This document shows positions 1-5,658 of a stretch of 9,848 nt of DNA, piece after piece; position 1 is the first letter of the stretch, and the number at the start of each line of letters is the position of its first letter. The translations under genes and the position numbers were made by a program. The stretch is from an uncultured Collinsella sp. (GTDB taxonomy: Bacteria; Actinomycetota; Coriobacteriia; Coriobacteriales; Coriobacteriaceae): assembly GCA_902470895.1 (NCBI GenBank), contig CABRID010000075.1:1-9848 (forward strand). Reading direction: 5' to 3'. The notes beneath the pieces were generated by a model. The model did not search any database. It was given only the letters and a program-made list of their open reading frames with translations, and was not told the origin of the DNA.

Positions 1-215
1 ACCGCAGGAAGCTTGGATACGCCTAGGCGCGGTCCAAGAAATCGTCCGCACCCCCGGGAGGGCGAAACGTAACCCAAAGGCCCCGAATTGTTTCCGTTGT
101 TCCCCACGTCGCGATTTTCTATTCAACAGGTGTAGAACATTGCGGCCCTGTTCGTTATTGCCTACGTTTTAGGTTAGATTTTCCTAAGAACAATTGCCCG
201 AAATTGGGGGTCCCT
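1..215. other. Non-coding leader upstream of the nitroreductase gene
   Basis: No convincing gene is seen. The three forward frames stop at about 26, 72 and 171, and none looks like the tail of a known protein. The stretch has small inverted repeats. CTTGGA (12-17) pairs with TCCAAG (33-38) around the 10-base palindrome CGCCTAGGCG (20-29), and ACCGC (1-5) could alternatively pair with GCGGT (28-32). AACAGG (124-129) pairs with CCTGTT (147-152). TTAGG (170-174) pairs with CCTAA (183-187). No promoter with good -35 and -10 boxes stands out. The weak pair TTGCGG (140-145) and TACGTT (163-168), 17 bases apart, is the best I found and is not convincing. The first hairpin could be the 3' end of a transcript that begins left of the window, but it lacks a T-run. 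Confidence 0.5.
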
Positions 216-887
216 ATGAACGAAACAGTTCCCGCGGCGCCGTCGAGCGCGGAGTCGATGGCAAAGCAAGGTTGCGAAAAGCTCGGCCTGGACACGTTTG
301 ACGCTCTGGTCCGCCGCGCCCGCACGTGCCGCCGATTTGACGAGTCCATGCGCGTGCCGCGCGAGTTTTTGCTCGAGCTGGCGGAACTGGCGCACCTGGC
401 TCCGTGTGGTGCCAATGCTCAGCGTCTTCGTTTTCATGTGGTGAGCGGTGCCGAGGATTGCGCGCGTGTATTTGATGAGCTTGCGTGGGCCGGCGCGCTT
501 AAGGATTGGCCGGGTCCTGCCGAGGGCGAGCGCCCGACCGGCTACATCGCGATTCTGGCCGAGCGCGCCGTTTCGGGCAAGCCCGCCGCTCCCATTACCG
601 AGGTCGACACGGGCATTGCCGCGCAGACGATGATGCTCGCCGTCCGCAGCGCCACGCCCGAGGTGGCTGCCTGCATGTTCAAGGCCTTTACGCCCCACGC
701 GATCGATGCCATGGGGCTCGATAACGACAAGTATGAGCTCAAGCTGATCATGGCGTTTGGCGTTCCGGCCGAGACGCAGGTAATCGATGCGATCGATTCC
801 AACCCCGACGGCTCCATCAATTATTGGCGCGACGAGGCACAGGTGCACCACGTACCCAAGCGTTCGCTCGCTGACGTGCTGGTGTAG
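216..887 (+). CDS. Nitroreductase-family FMN-dependent oxidoreductase
   Basis: A 223-residue soluble protein, the usual length for a single-domain nitroreductase. Members bind FMN and use NAD(P)H to reduce nitroaromatics, quinones or related electrophiles; the natural substrate here cannot be told. Sequence signs are the N-terminal arginine-rich FMN phosphate-binding stretch RRARTCRRF (33-41), APCGANAQ (62-69), the helix DTGIAAQTMMLA (131-142) typical of the dimer interface, FGVPAE (181-186) before the C-terminal arm, and VHHVPKR (210-216) near the end. I chose ATG at 216 because a GGGGG Shine-Dalgarno-like run (206-210) sits five bases upstream. A TTG at 204 in the same frame would put that run inside the gene. 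The first gene of a plus-strand block, it is separated by 83 bases and a strong hairpin from the phosphatase pair, so co-transcription is possible but unproven. Family confident, function not. Confidence 0.88.
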   Translation: MNETVPAAPSSAESMAKQGCEKLGLDTFDALVRRARTCRRFDESMRVPREFLLELAELAHLAPCGANAQRLRFHVVSGAEDCARVFDELAWAGALKDWPGPAEGERPTGYIAILAERAVSGKPAAPITEVDTGIAAQTMMLAVRSATPEVAACMFKAFTPHAIDAMGLDNDKYELKLIMAFGVPAETQVIDAIDSNPDGSINYWRDEAQVHHVPKRSLADVLV

Positions 888-920
888 TTGTGCGTCGTTG
901 CGGCGCAATCCGGCGGCAAA

Positions 921-955
921 ATCACCACAAAGACTCCTGTCCCCTTTGTGGTGGT
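921..955. repeat. Strong intergenic hairpin, possible REP-like element
   Basis: ATCACCACAAAG (921-932) and CTTTGTGGTGGT (944-955) form a 12-base-pair stem with one G-U pair, closing an 11-base loop (933-943). No T-run follows on the plus strand, so it is a poor intrinsic terminator. It ends four bases before the Shine-Dalgarno run of the next gene. The loop is rich in CTCC and TCCC, which could pair with the GGGGAGGG ribosome-binding sequence just downstream. I infer either a translational control hairpin or a copy of a dispersed palindromic repeat. The copy number in the host genome would decide between these. Confidence 0.7.
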
Positions 956-970
956 ACGAGGGGAGGGTGT

Positions 971-1513
971 GTGGCAGATCTGTATTTGGTGCGGCATGGG
1001 CAGACTGAGCTCAATGTGCAGAGCATTTTGCAGGGCTGGCACGATTCGCCGCTTACGGCGCGCGGGCGCGAGCAGGCGCTGACGGCGCGTACGGCGTTTG
1101 CGGCGCGTGGCGTGGCCTTTGATCATGTGTATTCCTCGCCGTTGGGCCGGGCGCGGCATACGGCCGAGCTTATCGTTGGCGAGGGCCGTTCCATTGAGCT
1201 GGTCGATGACCTGCGTGAGTGGCATTTTGGCTCGCTGGAGGGCACATCAAATCGCGAGATGCCGCCGCGGCCCTGGGGCGATTATCCGGTGGCCTTTGGC
1301 GGCGAGTCGGAAGTGCAGCTTCAGTCGCGCATGGTCGCGGCGCTGTCCCGCATCATGGCCAGGCCGCAACACGACTGCGTGCTGGCGGTTTCCCACGGCT
1401 CAGCCTGCCAGGAGTTTCTTGAGTATGTGACTGGCGAGGGAGAACTACCCGACAACGGTGCCGTGCTTCATTTTGGCTATTGCGACGGGGCGTTTTCGCT
1501 CTTGGGTTGGTAA
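971..1513 (+). CDS. Histidine phosphatase family protein (phosphoglycerate mutase-like), first of a tandem pair
   Basis: A 180-residue cytoplasmic phosphatase of the histidine phosphatase superfamily. These enzymes hydrolyse phosphomonoesters through a phosphohistidine intermediate. The catalytic set is complete: RHG with nucleophile His9 (6-12), Arg60 in SPLGRARHT, acidic Glu83 in LREWHFGSLEG, and His142 in AVSHGS. I chose GTG at 971 because GGGGAGGG (960-967) lies just upstream and RHG then falls at residues 8-10, as is normal. A start at 890 in the same frame would add 27 residues translated through the hairpin at 921-955. The next gene begins 17 bases after the stop, so the two are almost certainly one operon. 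Both share the unusual block RPW...FGGE (about 100-112). The substrate is unknown: a broad PhoE-like phosphatase, a sugar phosphate phosphatase or a phosphoserine phosphatase are all possible. Confidence 0.9.
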   Translation: MADLYLVRHGQTELNVQSILQGWHDSPLTARGREQALTARTAFAARGVAFDHVYSSPLGRARHTAELIVGEGRSIELVDDLREWHFGSLEGTSNREMPPRPWGDYPVAFGGESEVQLQSRMVAALSRIMARPQHDCVLAVSHGSACQEFLEYVTGEGELPDNGAVLHFGYCDGAFSLLGW

Positions 1514-1530
1514 CGAACGAAAGGACCCCT

Positions 1531-2166
1531 ATGAATAAAGATCTGTATCTGGTCCGTCATGGACAGACGATATTCAACCTTAAGCGCATTATTCAGGGCT
1601 GGAGTGACTCGCCGCTTACGCAGTTGGGTTGCGACCAGGCGGCGCGCGCCGGCATGTTTTTACGTGCGCGCGGCATTGAGCCCGATCATGCCTACACCTC
1701 CACGCTTCATCGCACCGAGCAGACTATCGCCAACTTGTGGCCGGGCTTGGCGTGCGAGCGCCTGGACGGCCTGCGTGAGTGGTTCTTTGGCGACTTTGAG
1801 GCCGAGCGCGTGGTGCTCATGCCCGAGCGCCCGTGGCGCGACTTCTATCGCCAGTTTGGCGGCGAGGGCCAGATGCAGGTGCGCGAGCGCATGGTGGCGA
1901 CGTTGACCGAGCTTATGCAGCGTCCGGACCATACGTGCGTGCTCGCGGTAAGCCATGGCTCTGCCATCAAGGAGTTCATGGACCACGTGAAGGGCGCGGC
2001 GGCCGACGAACGCGATCGTGTGCCGGGCAACTGCTCGGTGCTGCACTTTGCGTTTGACGACGAATCCGACACGTTTGAGCTGATTGAGATTTTTACGCAG
2101 GAGGATTACGCGCGCGAGCTGGGGCTTGAACCGCTTGTGGCTACTGCAGGTCCGCAGCGCGGATAA
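1531..2166 (+). CDS. Histidine phosphatase family protein, second of a tandem pair
   Basis: A 211-residue paralogue of the preceding gene with the same catalytic set: RHG with His10, Arg61 in TLHRTEQT, Glu83 in LREWFFGDFEA, and His142 in AVSHGS. It shares long blocks with its neighbour, including QGW.DSPLT near residues 22-30, LREW and RPW...FGGE, so a local duplication is the simple explanation. It is about 30 residues longer, with an extended C-terminal tail after the last beta strand. ATG at 1531 is preceded by AAAGGA (1520-1525) at good spacing; upstream in-frame starts would overlap the preceding gene and place RHG too far inside. It ends 48 bases before the bidirectional terminator, so it closes the plus-strand operon. 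The substrate is not known. The two copies may have diverged in specificity. Confidence 0.9.
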   Translation: MNKDLYLVRHGQTIFNLKRIIQGWSDSPLTQLGCDQAARAGMFLRARGIEPDHAYTSTLHRTEQTIANLWPGLACERLDGLREWFFGDFEAERVVLMPERPWRDFYRQFGGEGQMQVRERMVATLTELMQRPDHTCVLAVSHGSAIKEFMDHVKGAAADERDRVPGNCSVLHFAFDDESDTFELIEIFTQEDYARELGLEPLVATAGPQRG

Positions 2167-2213
2167 CGCGAGCGCGGCGGCACGGGTCGCCGGCATAACT
2201 TCTCGACGCAAAA

Positions 2214-2250
2214 GGGGCGGAGATGCATGTACCTGCTGCATCTCCGCCTC
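2214..2250. terminator. Bidirectional intrinsic terminator between convergent genes
   Basis: GGCGGAGATGCA (2216-2227) and TGCATCTCCGCC (2237-2248) are a perfect 12-base inverted repeat with a 9-base loop, extendable by two pairs (one G-U). On the plus strand it is followed by the T-rich TCCTGTTTGTTG. On the minus strand the hairpin is followed by CCTTTTGC. It lies between the stop of the second phosphatase (2166) and the stop of the DUF1015-like gene (2295), so it can end both transcripts. Confidence 0.85.
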
Positions 2251-2294
2251 CTGTTTGTTGAGCTGCCGATTTTGTGCTGGGCGGTCTGGTCTTG

Positions 2295-2984
2295 CTAGAA
2301 CCGCGCGACCTGGTGCGTGAGCAAACCCGTCGGAACTCGCGGCGCGCCGCTGGCGACCTGCGCGGCGGGGAAGAGCACGGCAACGGTAAAGTTGAACGGC
2401 TCCTTGCCGGTGTACGTTCCGGCGGAACGGGCCTCATCGGCCAGCAGCTGCGACGCCCCGGTCAGCGCGGCAGCGTAGGCGGGGTCGTCGGCCAGTGCCG
2501 GCTCCGGTGCTTGGTCGAGCATAGCGCGGATGGCCCCGACGGCGTCCTCGCGCTTGACCTCCCACGCGCGGTGCGTAATGCCCGCGGGGTCGGTGACGGC
2601 GTAGAGCGACGCGCCCTCTTTGGCGGCGCCCAGGATGATATCCATGACGGGCGAGGCCTCGTAGGCGAGCGACACGGGGCGCGGCTGAACTTTGAGTTCA
2701 GCGATCGCGTGCGCAGCGGCGAGTGCGTCGACGCTCTCGGCAGCAGCCTCGTCGCTGCCCGTCAGCACGTTAACCGGGCAAATCGCCACGACACCCGTCA
2801 CGCGTCCCGGCTCGCCCGAGCATTCGTACACGTAATACGCCGCACCCGGGTCCTTGAGCATCAGACCATCGGCAATGGCTCCGCCCAGAGCATCGTTGCC
2901 GCTCAGGATGCTGCCCATTGCAGGCAGCGCCTCGAGCACGCGGTCCTGAGCCGGGCGGATGCAGGGAAACGGAAGTGCTTTCAT
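2295..2984 (-). CDS. Shortened, motif-degenerate DUF1015-family protein
   Basis: A 229-residue soluble protein. I assign it to DUF1015 from an end-to-end match of landmarks with anaerobe members of the family: the N-terminal KALPFPCIRPA (2-12), the strand YYVYE (50-54) followed by TGVVA (63-67), DPAGITHRAWEV (132-143), and YTGKEPFNF (191-199) running into AVLFPAAQ (202-209). Full-length members are about 400 residues; this one ends just after the last landmark. The family's PYDV, TREEK..DR and ADGHHR motifs are all absent. Where ADGHHR should be, the sequence reads ADDPAY (165-170). The frame is open and begins with ATG after TTAGGA, so it looks like a diverged, maintained protein rather than a fresh pseudogene. 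DUF1015 genes are often neighbours of serC-serA, which fits this locus. It lies 39 bases downstream of the M20 gene and probably shares its transcript. The biochemical function is unknown. Confidence 0.72.
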   Translation of the reverse strand: MKALPFPCIRPAQDRVLEALPAMGSILSGNDALGGAIADGLMLKDPGAAYYVYECSGEPGRVTGVVAICPVNVLTGSDEAAAESVDALAAAHAIAELKVQPRPVSLAYEASPVMDIILGAAKEGASLYAVTDPAGITHRAWEVKREDAVGAIRAMLDQAPEPALADDPAYAAALTGASQLLADEARSAGTYTGKEPFNFTVAVLFPAAQVASGAPRVPTGLLTHQVARF

Positions 2985-3023
2985 GAGCGGTCCTAACGCA
3001 CGAGTCGGTTTGTTCGCGGCTTA

Positions 3024-4244
3024 TTATGCCCCAACTTGGCCGCTCGCGTCCCAGAGCACGTTATCGGCGAGCGCGATGAGCACGTTCTGACAACGAACGA
3101 TATCGGCGTGGGGCACATATTCGTTGGGCTTGTGCGCGAGCGCGAGCGACCCGGGACCGTAGCTCATGCAATTGCGGTTACCTGTCTTGCCGGCAATGAC
3201 GGCGGTGTCGGTGTAGCCGGTAAAGAAGCCGACGGTCGTGTCCGCGCCCGTCACGTCATCGGCGGCACGCTTGAGCACTGCTAGAAGGGGAGAGTTTGGG
3301 TCGCGCTCGATGGCGGGGCGGTCGCCCGTCACGACGTAGCTGCCGTGGCAACCGGGAACGGCGGCTTCGGCGCTGGCGATGGCCTGCTCTACCATGCGCT
3401 TCGCGACGGCCGTATCAGTCGGCGGAGTCAGGCGCATATCGACCCAGACCTTGGCGCGGTCGGGCACGACATAGGGGCGATATCCGCCCTCGATTTGGCC
3501 AAACGTGATGGTCGAAGACCCCAGCTCATCGTGCGCGGGCAGCGCCACAAACGCGCGACGGAGCGAACACACGACCTCGGCCATGGCGGCGACGGCATCC
3601 GCGCCCTTCCACGGCTGGCTCGCATGCGCCGTCACGCCAGCCATTTCAATCTCGAACCACGTACGCCCCTTGTGCGCCACCTGGATCTGTCCGTCGGTGG
3701 GCTCGGTGTCCAGCACCCATTCGCGCGAACCGACCCAGCCGGCATCGATGGCTGCCTCGGAGCCTCGCATAAAGTCTTCCTCGTCGACCGAGCAGATGAG
3801 CGAAAAGCCGCGGCGGGGCAGCGCGCCATCCGCCGCCACGCGCTCGAGCGTATGGACCAGTGCGGCAATGGCACAGGCCAGGCCACCCTTCATATCGCAG
3901 GCACCGCGGCCGTAGAGCTTGCCGTCGCGCACGACCGCCCCGAGCGGCGTAATGTCCGCGTCCCAGCCGTCGCCCAAGGTGACTGTATCCATGTGGCAGA
4001 TGTAGACGAGCCGTGGCTCGTCGCTCAAACCGGGCACGGTGACCATGAGATTGCGGCGTCCGGTCAGCACCTCGAGTTCCTCAACCTGCACGGCATGGAG
4101 CACCGGATGGCTCAACCGCTCCAATTGAGCCTCAACCAACACTTTGATATAGCGTTCAATCTCGCCCTCATACGCACCTGGGTCGGAACTGTCGATCCGC
4201 ACGAGCCCTTGCGTAAGCCGCCAAGCAAAATCTGTATCAACCAT
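3024..4244 (-). CDS. M20 family metallopeptidase / deacylase (ArgE/DapE-type)
   Basis: A 406-residue zinc-dependent amidohydrolase of the M20 family, which cleaves dipeptides or N-acyl amino acids in the cytoplasm. The metal and catalytic set is complete: His84 and catalytic Asp86 in CHMDTV, metal Asp117 in GRGACDMKGG, catalytic Glu155 and metal Glu156 in SVDEED, Asp179 in DTEPTD, and C-terminal His371 in LALAHKPNEY. The lid or dimerisation domain begins near residue 190 and contains the conserved His207 (TAHASQP). I chose ATG at 4244, preceded by GAGGTG; a longer frame reaching 4391 would run through the serA terminator hairpin. It is followed 39 bases later by the DUF1015-like gene, probably as one transcript with its own promoter, because serA terminates upstream. 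The substrate cannot be set from sequence: acetylornithine, succinyl-diaminopimelate, dipeptides and YgeY-like substrates are all possible. Confidence 0.9.
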   Translation of the reverse strand: MVDTDFAWRLTQGLVRIDSSDPGAYEGEIERYIKVLVEAQLERLSHPVLHAVQVEELEVLTGRRNLMVTVPGLSDEPRLVYICHMDTVTLGDGWDADITPLGAVVRDGKLYGRGACDMKGGLACAIAALVHTLERVAADGALPRRGFSLICSVDEEDFMRGSEAAIDAGWVGSREWVLDTEPTDGQIQVAHKGRTWFEIEMAGVTAHASQPWKGADAVAAMAEVVCSLRRAFVALPAHDELGSSTITFGQIEGGYRPYVVPDRAKVWVDMRLTPPTDTAVAKRMVEQAIASAEAAVPGCHGSYVVTGDRPAIERDPNSPLLAVLKRAADDVTGADTTVGFFTGYTDTAVIAGKTGNRNCMSYGPGSLALAHKPNEYVPHADIVRCQNVLIALADNVLWDASGQVGA

Positions 4245-4270
4245 AGGCACCTCACAGATAGTTAGGTCAA

Positions 4271-4306
4271 CATACAGATTGTATGCCAAGAAGCGGCTCG
4301 GTGCAT
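4271..4306 (-). promoter_or_regulatory. Candidate promoter with overlapping palindrome for the M20 gene
   Basis: On the minus strand TACAAT (4283-4278) is a good -10 box, giving a start near 4271 and a leader of roughly 27 bases before the ATG at 4244. The -35 region at 17 bases spacing (4306-4301, ATGCAC) is poor. A perfect inverted repeat, CATACA GAT TGTATG (4271-4285), covers the -10 box and the expected start site, which is where a repressor would bind. A promoter is needed here because a strong terminator lies just upstream. The exact assignment is inference. Confidence 0.35.
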
Positions 4307-4321
4307 TTAATGGAGCGCTCA

Positions 4322-4360
4322 CAAAAACGGGGGCGCCTCTCATGCGAAAGGCGCCCCCGT
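4322..4360 (-). terminator. Intrinsic terminator of the serC-serA transcript
   Basis: ACGGGGGCGCCT (4327-4338) and AGGCGCCCCCGT (4349-4360) are a perfect 12-base GC-rich inverted repeat with a 10-base loop. Read on the minus strand it is followed at once by TTTTTGTG. It lies 61 bases beyond the serA stop and before the M20 gene start, so it separates the two transcripts. Confidence 0.92.
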
Positions 4361-4376
4361 GGGCATTCAATGTCAG

Positions 4377-4409
4377 TGACGGACAGGCCACATGGGGAAC
4401 TGCCCGTCA
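4377..4409 (-). other. Second hairpin directly after serA
   Basis: In the minus-strand RNA, TGACGGGCAG and CTGTCCGTCA (4409-4400 and 4386-4377) form a 10-base-pair stem with one G-U pair and a 13-base loop. It sits 12 bases after the serA stop and 16 bases before the terminator hairpin. No T-run follows. It may protect the mRNA 3' end or simply be part of a double terminator. Confidence 0.55.
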
Positions 4410-4421
4410 GATCAGCCGGCG

Positions 4422-5585
4422 CTACTTGATCACGCGCACGCGATACATCGACGGAATCTGCTTGAGCGCCTCGATGGTGCTGCTGTCCAGGTGCTCGTCG
4501 GTGTCGAACATGGTGTAGGCGTTCTCGCCAGCGGACTCGTTGGTCATACGCTGCACGTTGGCGTTGTCCTTGGCGAGAATGGCCGTGATCTGGCCGATCA
4601 TGTTGGGCACGTTGGCGTGCAGGCAGGCGATGCGGCTTGCGGCGCGCGCCTTGCCCATGCTGCAGGCGGGGTAGTTGACGCTGTGTGCGATGTTACCGTT
4701 TTCCAGGTAATCCTTGAGCTCGCTGATGGCCATGTCGGCGCAGTTGGCCTCGGCCTCGCCGGTGCCGGCGCCCGAGTGTGTGGTGATAAACGTATTGGGC
4801 ATCTTGACGGTCTTGGGCGTGGCAAAGTCGCAGCTAAACCAGCTCAGCTTACCCTCGCGCAGGGCGGCGTCAACGGCGTCCTCGTCAATGATGGTCTCGC
4901 GTGCGTAGTTGATGAGCACGGCGCCCGGGGCCAGTAGGTTGATCTGCTCGGTGCTGATCATGCCGATGGTGTCGGCCTTGCTGGGCACGTGTACGGTGAG
5001 GTAGTCGCAGCCGCGGCAGAGATCCTCGAGCGTGCCCACGCGCTGCACCTCGCGGCTCAGCACCCACGCGTGTTCAACGGAAATGAACGGGTCGTAGCCG
5101 TAGACATCCATGCCCAGGTCGACGCAGGCGTTGGCGACCTTGGAGCCCACGTTGCCCAGGCCGATGACGCCGATGCGCTTGCCCTTGAGCTCGCGGCCCA
5201 CAAAGGCCTTCTTGGCTTTCTCGGCATCGACCTGGATCTCGGGGTCGTCGGCGTTGTCGCGCACCCAGTTCATCGATTGCACCACGCCGCGGCTCGAGAG
5301 CACCAGCATGCCTAGGACGAGCTCCTTGACGGCGTTGCTGTTGGCGCCGGGGGAGTTAAAGACGACGACGCCCTTCTTGGCGTAATCCTCGACGGGGATG
5401 TTGTTGACGCCGGCACCGCAGCGGGCGATGGCGCGGATGCCCTCGGGCAGCTCGTAGCCGTGCAGGTCGGTCGAGCGCATCAGGATCGCGTCGGCCTCTT
5501 CGGCGGTGCTCACAAATTCGTAGCCCTCGCCAAACTCGACTTTGCCGTCCTTGGTGATATCGTCGATGGTCTTAATCTTACGCAT
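4422..5585 (-). CDS. serA: D-3-phosphoglycerate dehydrogenase
   Basis: First enzyme of serine synthesis: it oxidises 3-phosphoglycerate to 3-phosphohydroxypyruvate with NAD. The protein is 387 residues, the short type with one C-terminal ACT domain and no intervening domain. The Rossmann motif is GLGNVG (142-147), with Asp165 in GYDP as the NAD-selecting acid. Catalytic Arg229 lies in NYARETIID and His270 in ITTHSGAGTGEAE. At the place of the usual acidic EP motif it reads DFATPK (253-258), as in anaerobe SerA proteins of this type as I recall them. The ACT domain spans about 319-387. His323, Asn325 and Asn343 match the serine-contacting positions of E. coli SerA, so serine feedback inhibition is plausible. 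ATG at 5585 has a strong AGGAG seven bases upstream. It lies 72 bases after serC, and they probably form one operon. Confidence 0.96.
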   Translation of the reverse strand: MRKIKTIDDITKDGKVEFGEGYEFVSTAEEADAILMRSTDLHGYELPEGIRAIARCGAGVNNIPVEDYAKKGVVVFNSPGANSNAVKELVLGMLVLSSRGVVQSMNWVRDNADDPEIQVDAEKAKKAFVGRELKGKRIGVIGLGNVGSKVANACVDLGMDVYGYDPFISVEHAWVLSREVQRVGTLEDLCRGCDYLTVHVPSKADTIGMISTEQINLLAPGAVLINYARETIIDEDAVDAALREGKLSWFSCDFATPKTVKMPNTFITTHSGAGTGEAEANCADMAISELKDYLENGNIAHSVNYPACSMGKARAASRIACLHANVPNMIGQITAILAKDNANVQRMTNESAGENAYTMFDTDEHLDSSTIEALKQIPSMYRVRVIK

Positions 5586-5641
5586 GGAAAAACTCCTTAG
5601 CAGGTTTTGATCTAAACAGGGTGGTTTGAGATGGCTGGTCG

Positions 5642-5658
5642 GCCCGCGTGCTGCGGGC
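5642..5658 (-). other. GC hairpin at the serC stop codon
   Basis: In the minus-strand RNA, GCCCGC and GCGGGC (5658-5653 and 5647-5642) form a 6-base-pair GC stem with a 5-base loop. The stem begins with the last base of the serC stop codon TAG. No T-run follows, so it is not a normal terminator. It could be an mRNA processing or stability element between serC and serA. Confidence 0.5.

Noticed and set aside
253..258. Possible loss of the catalytic glutamate in SerA (residues 253-258, DFATPK)
   Set aside because: The coordinates given are residue numbers within SerA. Anaerobe SerA proteins of this short type have a similar DF sequence as I recall them, and the catalytic Arg and His are present, so I do not call the enzyme inactive.
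890..970. N-terminal extension of the first histidine phosphatase
   Set aside because: It would translate the hairpin at 921-955 and push the RHG motif away from the N-terminus; GTG at 971 has a strong ribosome-binding site.
2274..2996. 240-codon plus-strand frame opposite the DUF1015-like gene
   Set aside because: The minus strand shows the DUF1015 landmarks and a proper start. The plus-strand frame begins next to the terminator without a ribosome-binding site.
3345..4265. 306-codon plus-strand frame opposite the M20 gene
   Set aside because: It is antisense to a gene with a full M20 metal site, and has no recognisable family.
4245..4391. N-terminal extension of the M20 gene to 4391
   Set aside because: It would place the start upstream of the serA terminator hairpin and add 49 residues unlike the family; ATG at 4244 has a good ribosome-binding site.
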